Under the pieces are notes generated by a model. That model did no database searches, was not told where the DNA came from, and was given only the letters and a program-made list of their open reading frames with translations. Shown here piece by piece: positions 7,472 through 13,770 of a stretch of 16,178 bases of DNA (position 1 is its first letter; each line of letters begins with the position of its first letter). Made by a program: the position numbers and the translations under genes. Source of the DNA: Gemmatimonadales bacterium. GTDB lineage: Bacteria > Gemmatimonadota > Gemmatimonadetes > Gemmatimonadales > GWC2-71-9. Location: the NCBI GenBank assembly GCA_030601605.1, contig JAUVTI010000029.1, positions 1 through 16,178 on the forward strand, given 5' to 3'.

Positions 7472-8883
7472 CGCACGACCCGTCGCAGCAGCGCGCCGGT
7501 GCGGCCCGCCAGCTTCTCGCGGTAGTAGCTGTCCGCCGTTCGCTTGATGCCCTCGGACATCGTCGGATAGGAGTAAACCAGCTGGGCGAGCTTGGGCAGC
7601 TTGATGCCCTGCTTCGCGGCCAGCACCAGCGGCGTGAGGAGGTCCCCCGCCCCACTACCCACGATCGTCGCTCCGAGAATCTTGCCGTTTTTCCGTGTCA
7701 CTACCTTTACGAATCCCTCATCGTGGCCGTCCACTATGGCGCGGTCCAGGTCGGCGAAATCGTAGCGGTACACGCCCACGCTCGCGACCCGCTCCCGGGC
7801 CTCCCGCTCGGTGAGGCCGACGCGCGCCACCTCGGGGTCGGTGTAGGTGACCGCCGGTACTGCACTGTAGTCGGTCTTCGAGCTGAACGGGAAGATCGCA
7901 TTGCGGAGCACCAGCTTCGCGTGGTACTCGGCGACGTGGGTGAACTGAGGGCCGCCGGCGACGTCACCCGCCGCCCACAGCCCGGGCGCCGAGGAGCGCA
8001 GTGTGGCGTCCACCCGGACGGCGCCGCGCTCCAGCTCCACACCCAGGTGCTCTAGCCCCAAGCCCTCCGTATTGGCTCGGCGCCCGGTTGCGACGAAGAT
8101 CTCGTCGGCCGATATCTCCCGAGCCTCACCCGAGGCGGTTCGTACGCGCACGCGCTTCTCGCCCGCAGGGCTGCTCTCAACCGACTCGGCCGTCACTCCC
8201 AGGTGCACCACGACGCCTTCCGCTCGCAGTGCACGCGCGACGACGTCGGCCGCTTCGGGCTCCTCGCGCGGCAGGAGCTGCGGCAACATCTCCACCACGG
8301 TCACCTCGGCCCCGAGCCTGCTGTACACCTGCGCAAACTCCAGACCGATCGGGCCGCCCCCCAGCATCACGATCCGCCGCGGCAGCACCGTTTGGTCGAA
8401 CGCCGTCAGGTGCGTGAGATAACCCGCCTCCTCGAGGCCCGGGATCGGCGGTACGGTCGGCGCCGCACCAGTGGCCACGACGATGCGGTCGCTCGCGAGA
8501 ATGCGTCCATCCACCGAAACGCGGCCGTGCGCAGTGAGCTCCGCCCGGCCGAACACCACCTCCACTCCCATACGGCGAAACCGCTCCGGGTCGTCGTGCT
8601 CCGCCACGCGGTCCCGCACCGCGCGCATGCGGTCCATCACCGACTTGAACGCGTGTCCGGGCGACGCCCCCACCAGACCCAGCTCGTCGGCCCGGCGCAT
8701 CTGATGCGCGAGCTTCGCCGACGCGATGAGCGCCTTGCTCGGCACGCACCCGGTCCAGAGACAGTCCCCACCGAGCGCATCGCGCTCCACGAGGGCCGTT
8801 CTGAGGCCGAGCGCGGCCCCGCCGGCGGCGGCCACCAATCCAGCGGTTCCACCGCCGACGGCTATGAGATCGAATCGTTCCAT
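7459..8883 (-). CDS. MerA/dihydrolipoamide-dehydrogenase-like FAD disulfide oxidoreductase
   Basis: A 474-residue class I pyridine nucleotide-disulfide oxidoreductase. The FAD-binding VGGGTAG is at 9-15, the redox disulfide C41-x4-C46 in GGDCLWTGCVPSK, the NAD(P)-binding GGGPIGLEFAQ at 175-185, the second FAD motif GLWAAGDVAG at 301-310, and the dimer interface at the C-terminus. The usual C-terminal catalytic His-Pro is Tyr-Pro (Y439-P440-TMSE). There is no N-terminal NmerA domain and no terminal Cys pair, so it should not be called a mercuric reductase. Lipoamide dehydrogenase activity is also doubtful without the His. The ATG at 8883 gives MERFDLIAVGGG; 25 upstream codons in frame lack family features. 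First gene of the long minus-strand run. Confidence 0.92.
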   Translation of the reverse strand: MERFDLIAVGGGTAGLVAAAGGAALGLRTALVERDALGGDCLWTGCVPSKALIASAKLAHQMRRADELGLVGASPGHAFKSVMDRMRAVRDRVAEHDDPERFRRMGVEVVFGRAELTAHGRVSVDGRILASDRIVVATGAAPTVPPIPGLEEAGYLTHLTAFDQTVLPRRIVMLGGGPIGLEFAQVYSRLGAEVTVVEMLPQLLPREEPEAADVVARALRAEGVVVHLGVTAESVESSPAGEKRVRVRTASGEAREISADEIFVATGRRANTEGLGLEHLGVELERGAVRVDATLRSSAPGLWAAGDVAGGPQFTHVAEYHAKLVLRNAIFPFSSKTDYSAVPAVTYTDPEVARVGLTEREARERVASVGVYRYDFADLDRAIVDGHDEGFVKVVTRKNGKILGATIVGSGAGDLLTPLVLAAKQGIKLPKLAQLVYSYPTMSEGIKRTADSYYREKLAGRTGALLRRVVRWLT

Positions 8884-8961
8884 GAGTCGCTGCGAAGAAC
8901 GTGAGGGGTGACGGGAATGTTTCCGGGGGGAGCCAGAAAAGCAACGGGCCCGATGCAAATC

Positions 8962-8990
8962 GCCCCGCCCGGCGGATCCGCGGGCGGGGC
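8962..8990 (-). terminator. Strong hairpin terminator after the kinase/peptide operon
   Basis: A perfect 10-bp stem, GCCCCGCCCG paired with CGGGCGGGGC, with a 9-base loop. Read on the minus strand it lies 31 bases after the small peptide gene's stop and is followed by GATTT, a short T-run. It separates the peptide operon from the oxidoreductase gene that begins at 8883. Confidence 0.7.
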
Positions 8991-9020
8991 TGATCCAAGC
9001 GCAGATTCGGAGCGGCTAGC

Positions 9021-9233
9021 CTACGGCCGCTGCCCCGGCGCCGGCCGGTCCCACGGCGCGTCGCCCGTGCTGGGCTCCTGAGTGGCGGGCGCCCCCATCG
9101 GTGGCTTGTGCTCGGAGGATGATCCCTGGCCAACCAGCTCGATTGGCGCCGCCAGGCTATAGACCACAGGGGCCGTGTAGGCGGCCGTCCTGGCCAGCTT
9201 CTTGAGGAACTCGCGTCGGTCCTGATCTGTCAT
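9021..9233 (-). CDS. 70-aa Tat-like small protein, candidate substrate of the operon
   Basis: A 70-residue protein translationally coupled to the methyltransferase gene: ATG overlaps its TGA as ATGA, with AGGTGG just upstream. Residues 6-11 read RREFLK, matching the twin-arginine consensus RRxFLK, and are followed by a moderately hydrophobic segment (about 13-36) containing AYTAPVVYSLAAP. The remaining tail (37-70) is short and rich in Pro, Ser and Gly: a SSS triplet at 38-40, then EHKPPMG, TQEPSTG and a Pro end. No lipobox, no Cys. It may be an exported small protein or a modified peptide whose N-terminus serves as leader. It contains Y19-x-x-P22-x-V24, similar in spacing to the leader motif of lasso precursors. 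Function not established. Confidence 0.82.
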   Translation of the reverse strand: MTDQDRREFLKKLARTAAYTAPVVYSLAAPIELVGQGSSSEHKPPMGAPATQEPSTGDAPWDRPAPGQRP

Positions 9234-10402
9234 GGTCCACCTCTCTCGGCGGCTGCGGCGAGTCCGTACCCTACCCCAATCTTATGCCTCAATACCCGGG
9301 CGACAAGCCGTTCGGCCTCGGCCTGGGTCAGGCTTCCTCGCTCGGCAACCACTTCCCCAGCAATATCGCGGATCGAGCGGATCCCGTCTGTGAGCGCGAG
9401 CACTTTGAGCTCCAGCTCGCCGCGCCGGTCGAGCAACGGCACCGAGTCGGGCGAGCCCTCGGTGACGTCCGCCAGGGAGGCTGGAGCGGAGCGGAAGGCG
9501 TGGCCGGTGCGGCGCTCCTCCCCAGCCTCCACTTCCCACGTGAGCCACCCTGGCGCGCCGTCCCCTCGGGCCGTCGCGCCCACCTTCGCTCTGATCTCCG
9601 ATCCCGCCCTCACCTCGAGCGGTGGATCGATCGGCAGGAACAGGTGCCCCCACGAACCAGGCTCCGCTCCCGGGGCATTGGACAGGCGCTGCTCGCCGCC
9701 GAGGTCGAGATCGAACCAGTACGCGAGTCCGTGCACGTCGGCGTCCCGCTCTGAACTCCATGTTGCGGAGCCGGAAACGGATTCCAGTTGGGGTGGCCTG
9801 TCCAGCCGCACCGTCCCCACACGCTCCCCCGGGGCCAGGAGGGCAGCGGGATCGATCCCGACGTTGAGCGGGGTATTCACTGCGTACTCTCGGCTCGGGC
9901 TCCAGTCGATGTCGAATGCGGTCTCCGCCGCGCCGAACGGCGCCAACTGGGCGTGGAGTGTCTCCGAGCTCACAGGGGCGGCGCAGAGCACTCCCGCCTG
10001 CGGGACGGCCCTCACCCCGGAGACCGCATACCGCTCGTGCACCGCCCGCAGCAACCGGAATTCCCTGCCGCCCAGCATCTGCGGTGGGAAATCCTCGAAG
10101 ATGATCACGTCCGCCTTGCCGGGAATCTCGACGTCGGGCAGCCACCCGCGAATGAACTCGATGCGGTCCTCGTACCCGTTCAGCCTGCCGATCGCCTTCG
10201 CCACGTGGATCACGGGATCCACGTCCACCGCCCAAACGACACTAGCGCCGGCGTCGGCGGCGAAGAACGCAAACGTCCCGAGCGCCGACCCCACGTCCAG
10301 CACCTTGTCACCGGGCTTGACGACAGCATGGATGGCGCGCCGGAAGGCCTCGATCCGCTCCCTCTGCGCCACGAGATCGCGGTAGTACTTCATTTCGTTC
10401 AC
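9230..10402 (-). CDS. PRMT-like SAM methyltransferase with C-terminal PqqD-like domain
   Basis: A 390-residue class I methyltransferase. The SAM-binding motif VLDVGSALGTFAFFAA is at 34-49, AVDVDP at 58-63, and IIFEDFPPQMLG (101-111) where arginine methyltransferases carry the double-Glu loop. A beta-barrel-like region (about 170-295, with VNTPLN and WGHLFLPIDPPLEVRAG) resembles the PRMT C-terminal barrel. Unusually, residues about 325-380 add LELKVLALTDGIRSIRDIAGEV and a following helix, similar to the helical half of PqqD-type recognition domains. Only one clear Glu is in the double-Glu position, so arginine as acceptor is uncertain. The GTG at 10402 overlaps the PqqD stop (GTGA); the ATG at 10393 is the alternative. 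Couples by ATGA to the small peptide gene. Confidence 0.86.
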   Translation of the reverse strand: MNEMKYYRDLVAQRERIEAFRRAIHAVVKPGDKVLDVGSALGTFAFFAADAGASVVWAVDVDPVIHVAKAIGRLNGYEDRIEFIRGWLPDVEIPGKADVIIFEDFPPQMLGGREFRLLRAVHERYAVSGVRAVPQAGVLCAAPVSSETLHAQLAPFGAAETAFDIDWSPSREYAVNTPLNVGIDPAALLAPGERVGTVRLDRPPQLESVSGSATWSSERDADVHGLAYWFDLDLGGEQRLSNAPGAEPGSWGHLFLPIDPPLEVRAGSEIRAKVGATARGDGAPGWLTWEVEAGEERRTGHAFRSAPASLADVTEGSPDSVPLLDRRGELELKVLALTDGIRSIRDIAGEVVAERGSLTQAEAERLVARVLRHKIGVGYGLAAAAERGGP

Positions 10403-10680
10403 GCGAGGAGACCCTCGTCGCCGAAGCGAGTGAGCGTCGCCTGCACGTCGGGCAGCACCGTGGCGCCGTCCACGGGTGGGTCGAACGCGCCGCCCACCGC
10501 AGCAGCTATCTCGGACGCGTCGAACTCGCCCGTGCAGTGCGCCCACACCAGTGCAGCGGTGAGGTTGAGCGCGTGCAGCCGGTCGGCCGCCGGGTCGAAG
10601 ATCACCCACTCTTCGTCCAGCTGCCGGAACACGACGTCGTCACGCGCCCTGGGGCCTGCTGCAGCTTTGTCCTGGCTCAT
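10399..10680 (-). CDS. PqqD-family peptide-recognition protein
   Basis: A 93-residue PqqD-like protein. PqqD-type domains bind leader regions of peptide substrates and present them to modifying enzymes. Visible features are the N-terminal strands VVFRQLDEEWVIFDPAADRLHALN (about 16-39), then TAALVWAHCTGEFDASEIAAAV and a C-terminal helix LPDVQATLTRFGDEGLL. Placement between a nucleotidyltransferase (stop 22 bases upstream) and a methyltransferase (GTGA overlap), with an HprK-like kinase in the same operon, fits the 'HPr-rel-A system PqqD family' group. The ATG at 10680 gives the usual family length; the Shine-Dalgarno is weak, and longer in-frame extensions overlap the upstream gene. Confidence 0.86.
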   Translation of the reverse strand: MSQDKAAAGPRARDDVVFRQLDEEWVIFDPAADRLHALNLTAALVWAHCTGEFDASEIAAAVGGAFDPPVDGATVLPDVQATLTRFGDEGLLA

Positions 10681-10702
10681 GATGGCTAAGATAGGGTCGC
10701 CG

Positions 10703-11821
10703 TCACCTCGCGAACAGCTTGCCGCCCAGCTGCCGCACGTGCCGTCTCCAGGCCGCCGCGCTCGACCCATGCTCCGGCCAGCGCCACCGCAGGTGCTCCC
10801 GGGGCGGGAACAGAGCGTCGGCGGCGAGGAAGCGGGCATCCGACACGTGGTCCAACAGCAGCATCCGCCGCCCGATGCGCCTGGGGGTGATCCGCGCGTG
10901 TTCGTCATCCTCCGCCATGCCGGCCCCCGCGAACCACCGCTCGAGTTGCAGTACCCCGTTCAGACGCCGAGCCCGCACCGTGGCCGGCGGCGGACTCACT
11001 CCCTCTATTGGCTCGAACCCGAACTGCTCGACCAGCGCGCGGTGCAGGGCGCGCGCGGCCCGGAGCACGCCAAGCTCCCGGGCGCACACCTCGTACGCGT
11101 CGCCATCGCCGGTCCACACGTCGGCGCGCAGCAGCGCCAGGTCCAGCATGCCGCGCACGTGCAACAGATCGTGATGCACGAGATGGTGCGCCAGCAGCGC
11201 CGCATGCTGCGCCGGAGAGGGCGCGGGCAGGTCTCCCGCGCTCACGAGTCCATCCCAGACGGAGGTGGAGATCGTCGTCCCCGGCCGGGGCAGCAACCGG
11301 TTCACCGGCTCGAGGCCCCAGTGCAGGTCGATTGCGATCGCCTCGAACGCCGACCTCCCTCCCCGGCGCTCCAGGTTCACGCTCGAGCGCAGTGACGCGG
11401 GTCCGCATTGTTCGGAGCTGGGGAGCGCCACATAGCCCAGGCCGGTCAGCAGATCCTGGGCGCGCCCCGCGTCGGCCGGAGACACGAAGAGATCCAGGTC
11501 GACCAGTTCGCGGTCGCCGGGCTGGTACAGCATCCCGCACAGCACCGCACCGCGAGCGAAGAAGTGGGGAACACCGCCATCCACCAACGTGGTCGATGCC
11601 GCCCCCGCGGCATCGCGCATGAGCCGCTCGTGGAGCTGCCGCACCAGTTGCTCATCTCTGTATCGCGACTCCGGCAGGCGGCGACGCGCCACGTAGCCCC
11701 CGATTCCGAAGCGGCGCCCCAGCGCAAGGGCAGGATCATCGGCGGCGATTCTCAAGCGCTTCGCCGCACCCTCCAACGCCGTGATGAACGTCGCGGCAAC
11801 CCGATCCGCGTGCGTGTTCAT
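10703..11821 (-). CDS. Nucleotidyltransferase family protein (NTP_transf_5-like)
   Basis: A 372-residue protein of the uncharacterised nucleotidyltransferase family found beside PqqD and HprK-like genes and in some peptide-modification loci. The polymerase-beta-like core shows ARGAVLCGMLYQPG (89-102) and the metal-binding D108-L-D110 in LVDLDLFV, then VNLERRGG and an IDLHWGLEP motif, and a helical C-terminal half with HHLVHHDLLHVRG. Substrate is unknown; members could transfer NMP to a protein, peptide or small molecule. ATG overlaps the kinase stop as ATGA, so the two are coupled. It lacks the GGxxxR-type signature of classical toxin NTases. Soluble, no signal. Confidence 0.87.
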   Translation of the reverse strand: MNTHADRVAATFITALEGAAKRLRIAADDPALALGRRFGIGGYVARRRLPESRYRDEQLVRQLHERLMRDAAGAASTTLVDGGVPHFFARGAVLCGMLYQPGDRELVDLDLFVSPADAGRAQDLLTGLGYVALPSSEQCGPASLRSSVNLERRGGRSAFEAIAIDLHWGLEPVNRLLPRPGTTISTSVWDGLVSAGDLPAPSPAQHAALLAHHLVHHDLLHVRGMLDLALLRADVWTGDGDAYEVCARELGVLRAARALHRALVEQFGFEPIEGVSPPPATVRARRLNGVLQLERWFAGAGMAEDDEHARITPRRIGRRMLLLDHVSDARFLAADALFPPREHLRWRWPEHGSSAAAWRRHVRQLGGKLFAR

Positions 11822-12669
11822 GCCAGCCGCTCCGCTATCGCCGTGGCGGCCGCGGCCGCAGAACCGAACGTCACGTCGTATGCCTTCGCCCCCTCCGCTA
11901 CACGGGCCAGCGCTTCCAGGTGCGCCGCGCGGTCCGGCACGACGAGCATCTGGCTGTGCACGAGGGCGTTGAGAGATTCGGCGGTGGAGAGTCGTTTGAT
12001 ATCCAACTCGGCGCCCCGCCGGAAACGCACGACCGCCACGACTCCGACGGGAGTCGGCTCGGCCCAACCGGCCCCGGCGCCCGGGTCGTACCACGCCTCT
12101 GTACTGCCTGGCCGCCACAGGCTCGTACCCGCTGGCTCCACACCCAACGTCTGCAGCGTCGTTGCATTCAGTTCGTACAAGCGTCGGCAGGCGTGCGCGC
12201 GGCCCTCCACGTCCACGAGCACCACGTCGTCCCCAAGCGCGGCGTGGCCGGCCAGGTGCCAGCAGACTGCGAGGCTGGACTTGCCCGCGCCGGCCGAGCC
12301 CAGCGCCAGCACCGCGCGCCCACCGACGGCGGCGCCCGAAGCGTGCAGCGGAGCAAATGCGTCGCAGGAGGAGAGAAGCGCCTGAGTGATCGCGAACTCG
12401 CAAGCGGAGAAGATCTCGATCGCGCCGTGACACCGATGGCGCGCACCCTCGTGGTCCACCACTACGTGGCCCGTGTCGGCCGCCGTCAGTGATACGACCG
12501 CTCCGGCGTCGGCAGAGGATATTCCCGTCCGATAATCCGGGAAGAGTGACTCGAGCGACTCCAGGAGTGTCGGGTCCTCGACCGCGAGATCGACCTGCGC
12601 ACCGCAGGCCGAGAACCGCAGTACCTCGCCGGGCTGGCTCGCGTTCGGCAATCGATTCATACGACCCAT
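11818..12669 (-). CDS. HprK-related kinase A-like protein
   Basis: A 283-residue P-loop kinase related to the C-terminal domain of HPr kinase/phosphorylase. LHASGAAVGG (108-117) precedes the Walker A GSAGAGKSSL (124-133), followed by LGDDVVLVD (145-153), which matches the HprK pattern of a His before the loop and paired Asp after it. True HprK phosphorylates Ser46 of HPr; this group lacks the N-terminal HprK domain and no HPr gene is present. Relatives in lasso-peptide loci phosphorylate the precursor, and a peptide or protein substrate is likely here. Two in-frame ATGs (12669 and 12660) are equally possible; both lack a strong Shine-Dalgarno. It lies 45 bases after the beta-barrel gene. Confidence 0.88.
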   Translation of the reverse strand: MGRMNRLPNASQPGEVLRFSACGAQVDLAVEDPTLLESLESLFPDYRTGISSADAGAVVSLTAADTGHVVVDHEGARHRCHGAIEIFSACEFAITQALLSSCDAFAPLHASGAAVGGRAVLALGSAGAGKSSLAVCWHLAGHAALGDDVVLVDVEGRAHACRRLYELNATTLQTLGVEPAGTSLWRPGSTEAWYDPGAGAGWAEPTPVGVVAVVRFRRGAELDIKRLSTAESLNALVHSQMLVVPDRAAHLEALARVAEGAKAYDVTFGSAAAAATAIAERLA

Positions 12670-12714
12670 TCGCGACCGGGCAGAGCCAGTTGGCGCTGCC
12701 GGCCGGAGCAGCTC

Positions 12715-13248
12715 CTACTGAATCGGCTTCACGGTGAAGGAAAGACCGACCAGCAACGTGACCACGTTCCCCGCATCGACACCGCCGCCCCTGAAGATAC
12801 GGTCGTACCTACCCTCCACGCGCGTGGCCAGGTGCGAAGTCATCGGAAGCCACAGCCCCACGCCGGCCCCAACGCTGAAGTCGCTGTTGGCGTCCGCGCC
12901 CTCGAAGTTGGACCAGATCCAGGCAGCGCCGATCACGCCATAGCCCCTGACGCGCTCTGCCGACTTACCGAGGAACACCAGACCGTTCAGCCCCAAGTCC
13001 AGCAGGTGGTCCGTGCCGCCGTTGGATCTCAGGGCGTACCCGAGACGCGGCTCTATGGAAATCCTGTCCGAAAACCAGAACCCCGCCCGGAACTGCGAGG
13101 CGGGGATGTCCACGAACCACTGCGTGTCCCCATCGGCGTTCACTCCGAAGGCCCAATCGACGCCCAGCTCGATGTTGTCCTGGGCACGGGCACCCACGGC
13201 ACCGATCATCAGAGCCACGACTGCGAAGACACTCGCACGCCTCAGCAT
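12715..13248 (-). CDS. Small outer-membrane beta-barrel protein
   Basis: A 177-residue exported protein. Signal peptide of about 22 residues with cleavage after ARA, then alternating amphipathic strands rich in Gly and aromatics, for example FRAGFWFSDRISIEPRLGYAL and SVGAGVGLWLPMTSHLATRVEGRYDRIF, ending with TLLVGLSFTVKP. This is the pattern of small OmpA/OmpX-like barrels of the 'outer membrane beta-barrel' class. Function is unknown. Strong ribosome site GGAGGGG sits 6-7 bases before the ATG. The gene begins only 28 bases after the 3' end of tRNA-Lys and ends 45 bases before the kinase gene, so it may be the first protein gene of the kinase/PqqD operon. Confidence 0.85.
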   Translation of the reverse strand: MLRRASVFAVVALMIGAVGARAQDNIELGVDWAFGVNADGDTQWFVDIPASQFRAGFWFSDRISIEPRLGYALRSNGGTDHLLDLGLNGLVFLGKSAERVRGYGVIGAAWIWSNFEGADANSDFSVGAGVGLWLPMTSHLATRVEGRYDRIFRGGGVDAGNVVTLLVGLSFTVKPIQ

Positions 13249-13276
13249 GGGAACCCCTCCCTCATGGGCGACAGTA

Positions 13277-13349
13277 TGACCGGGCTGGGGTTCGAACCCA
13301 GGACCTACGGATTAAAAGTCCGTTGCTCTGCCAACTGAGCTACCCGGTC
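13277..13349 (-). tRNA. tRNA-Lys (anticodon TTT)
   Basis: A 73-base tRNA folds into a full cloverleaf on the minus strand: acceptor GACCGGG/CCCGGTC, D-stem GCTC/GAGC, anticodon stem ACGGA/TCCGT with loop CTTTTAA (anticodon TTT), five-base variable loop AGGTC, T-stem CTGGG/CCCAG with loop TTCGAAC, discriminator A. CCA is not encoded. Confidence 0.97.
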
Positions 13350-13496
13350 CGTGATACGAAACTTCGCGTACCCGGGGGTCGCAGACAAGCGCCGGTCTCC
13401 CACGGGACGCCCTCCGGGGGACTCTCGGCCCCGCGTCAGGCGGGCTCGCCACCCCTCCGGAACGTTTCCGCGCCCCCTCCCGCAGGGGGTTCGCCA

Positions 13497-13680
13497 CAGA
13501 GGGGAAATGTCCCTGACGGCCCTCCCAGAAGATGTTTCGCCGGAGGGAGAAACACACAGTCTACAGAGGGGAAATCATGCGTTTTCAGAGGGGCAAACAC
13601 GTTTTCCAGGGGGGAGAATCGCGTTCCCACACCTGCTTTCAGAGGGGGGCACTGCGTGTCCCAGGGAAAACTCAGAGGGG
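13497..13680 (+). repeat. Dispersed direct repeats, core CAGAGGGG
   Basis: The core CAGAGGGG begins at 13497, 13564, 13586, 13640 and 13673, with a variant CAGGGGGG at 13607 and CCAGGGAAAA at 13661. Several copies continue into AAA, and three are preceded by a T-run (TTTTC, GTTTTCC, CTTTC). Three of the starts lie 21-22 bases apart (13564, 13586, 13607), about two helical turns. This could be an array of protein-binding sites in front of the H1-like gene. Confidence 0.6.
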
Positions 13681-13688
13681 AAAAAGTC

Positions 13689-13716
13689 TTGTCTGTCAGA
13701 AAGAATGTCTTACTTT
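13689..13716 (+). promoter_or_regulatory. Possible promoter of H1-like/SWIB gene
   Basis: TTGTCT (13689-13694), a 16-base spacer and TACTTT (13711-13716), in an AT-rich pocket about 55 bases before the ATG. The match to sigma-70-type boxes is only moderate (the -10 box is 3 of 6), so this is a placement guess supported mainly by local base composition. Confidence 0.3.
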
Positions 13717-13770
13717 GGTGGGCGTGTAGGGGCTGGTTGTCACCGTTCACAACCTACTCCGAGGAGAACA

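Larger units (their letters stand above)
13350..13770. other. 420-base intergenic region: tRNA-Lys upstream side and H1-like gene leader
   Basis: No supportable gene. The half next to tRNA-Lys (13350-13490) is GC-rich and presumably holds the tRNA promoter, though I see no convincing -35/-10 pair. From 13490 to 13720 the sequence changes: it is purine-rich on the plus strand and has 83 G/C in 160 bases at 13561-13720 (52%), clearly lower than the surroundings, with repeated CAGAGGGG motifs. The end holds the probable promoter and ribosome site of the H1-like gene. Confidence 0.7.

Noticed and set aside
7459..8883. Naming the oxidoreductase merA
   Set aside because: No NmerA domain, no terminal vicinal Cys, the catalytic His is Tyr, and no other mer gene.
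9788..11395. A 535-codon open frame on the plus strand opposite the methyltransferase, PqqD and nucleotidyltransferase genes
   Set aside because: It spans three recognisable genes on the other strand, has no recognisable domain, and is Arg/Pro/His-rich as expected for antisense frames of GC-rich genes.
9021..12669. Calling the locus a lasso-peptide cluster
   Set aside because: No asparagine-synthetase-like cyclase and no transglutaminase-like leader protease in the window; only the kinase, NTase and PqqD parts match.
11818..12669. True HPr kinase/phosphorylase acting on HPr
   Set aside because: Lacks the N-terminal HprK domain, no HPr or PTS gene nearby, and the context is PqqD/NTase.
12715..13338. 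Plus-strand open frames opposite the beta-barrel gene (for example 12832-13338)
   Set aside because: They run through the tRNA gene and have no ribosome site or recognisable domain; the minus-strand frame has a signal peptide and a strong ribosome site.
13277..13349. tRNA-Lys as a mobile-element attachment site
   Set aside because: No second copy of the tRNA 3' end and no integrase in the window.
13490..13690. CRISPR array
   Set aside because: The repeat core is only about 8 bases, spacing is irregular (12-67 bases) and no cas genes are present.
13351..13770. N-terminal extension of the H1-like protein through the upstream open frame
   Set aside because: The extension is compositionally unlike the protein, covers the repeat region, and the ATG at 13771 has an ideal GAGGAG.
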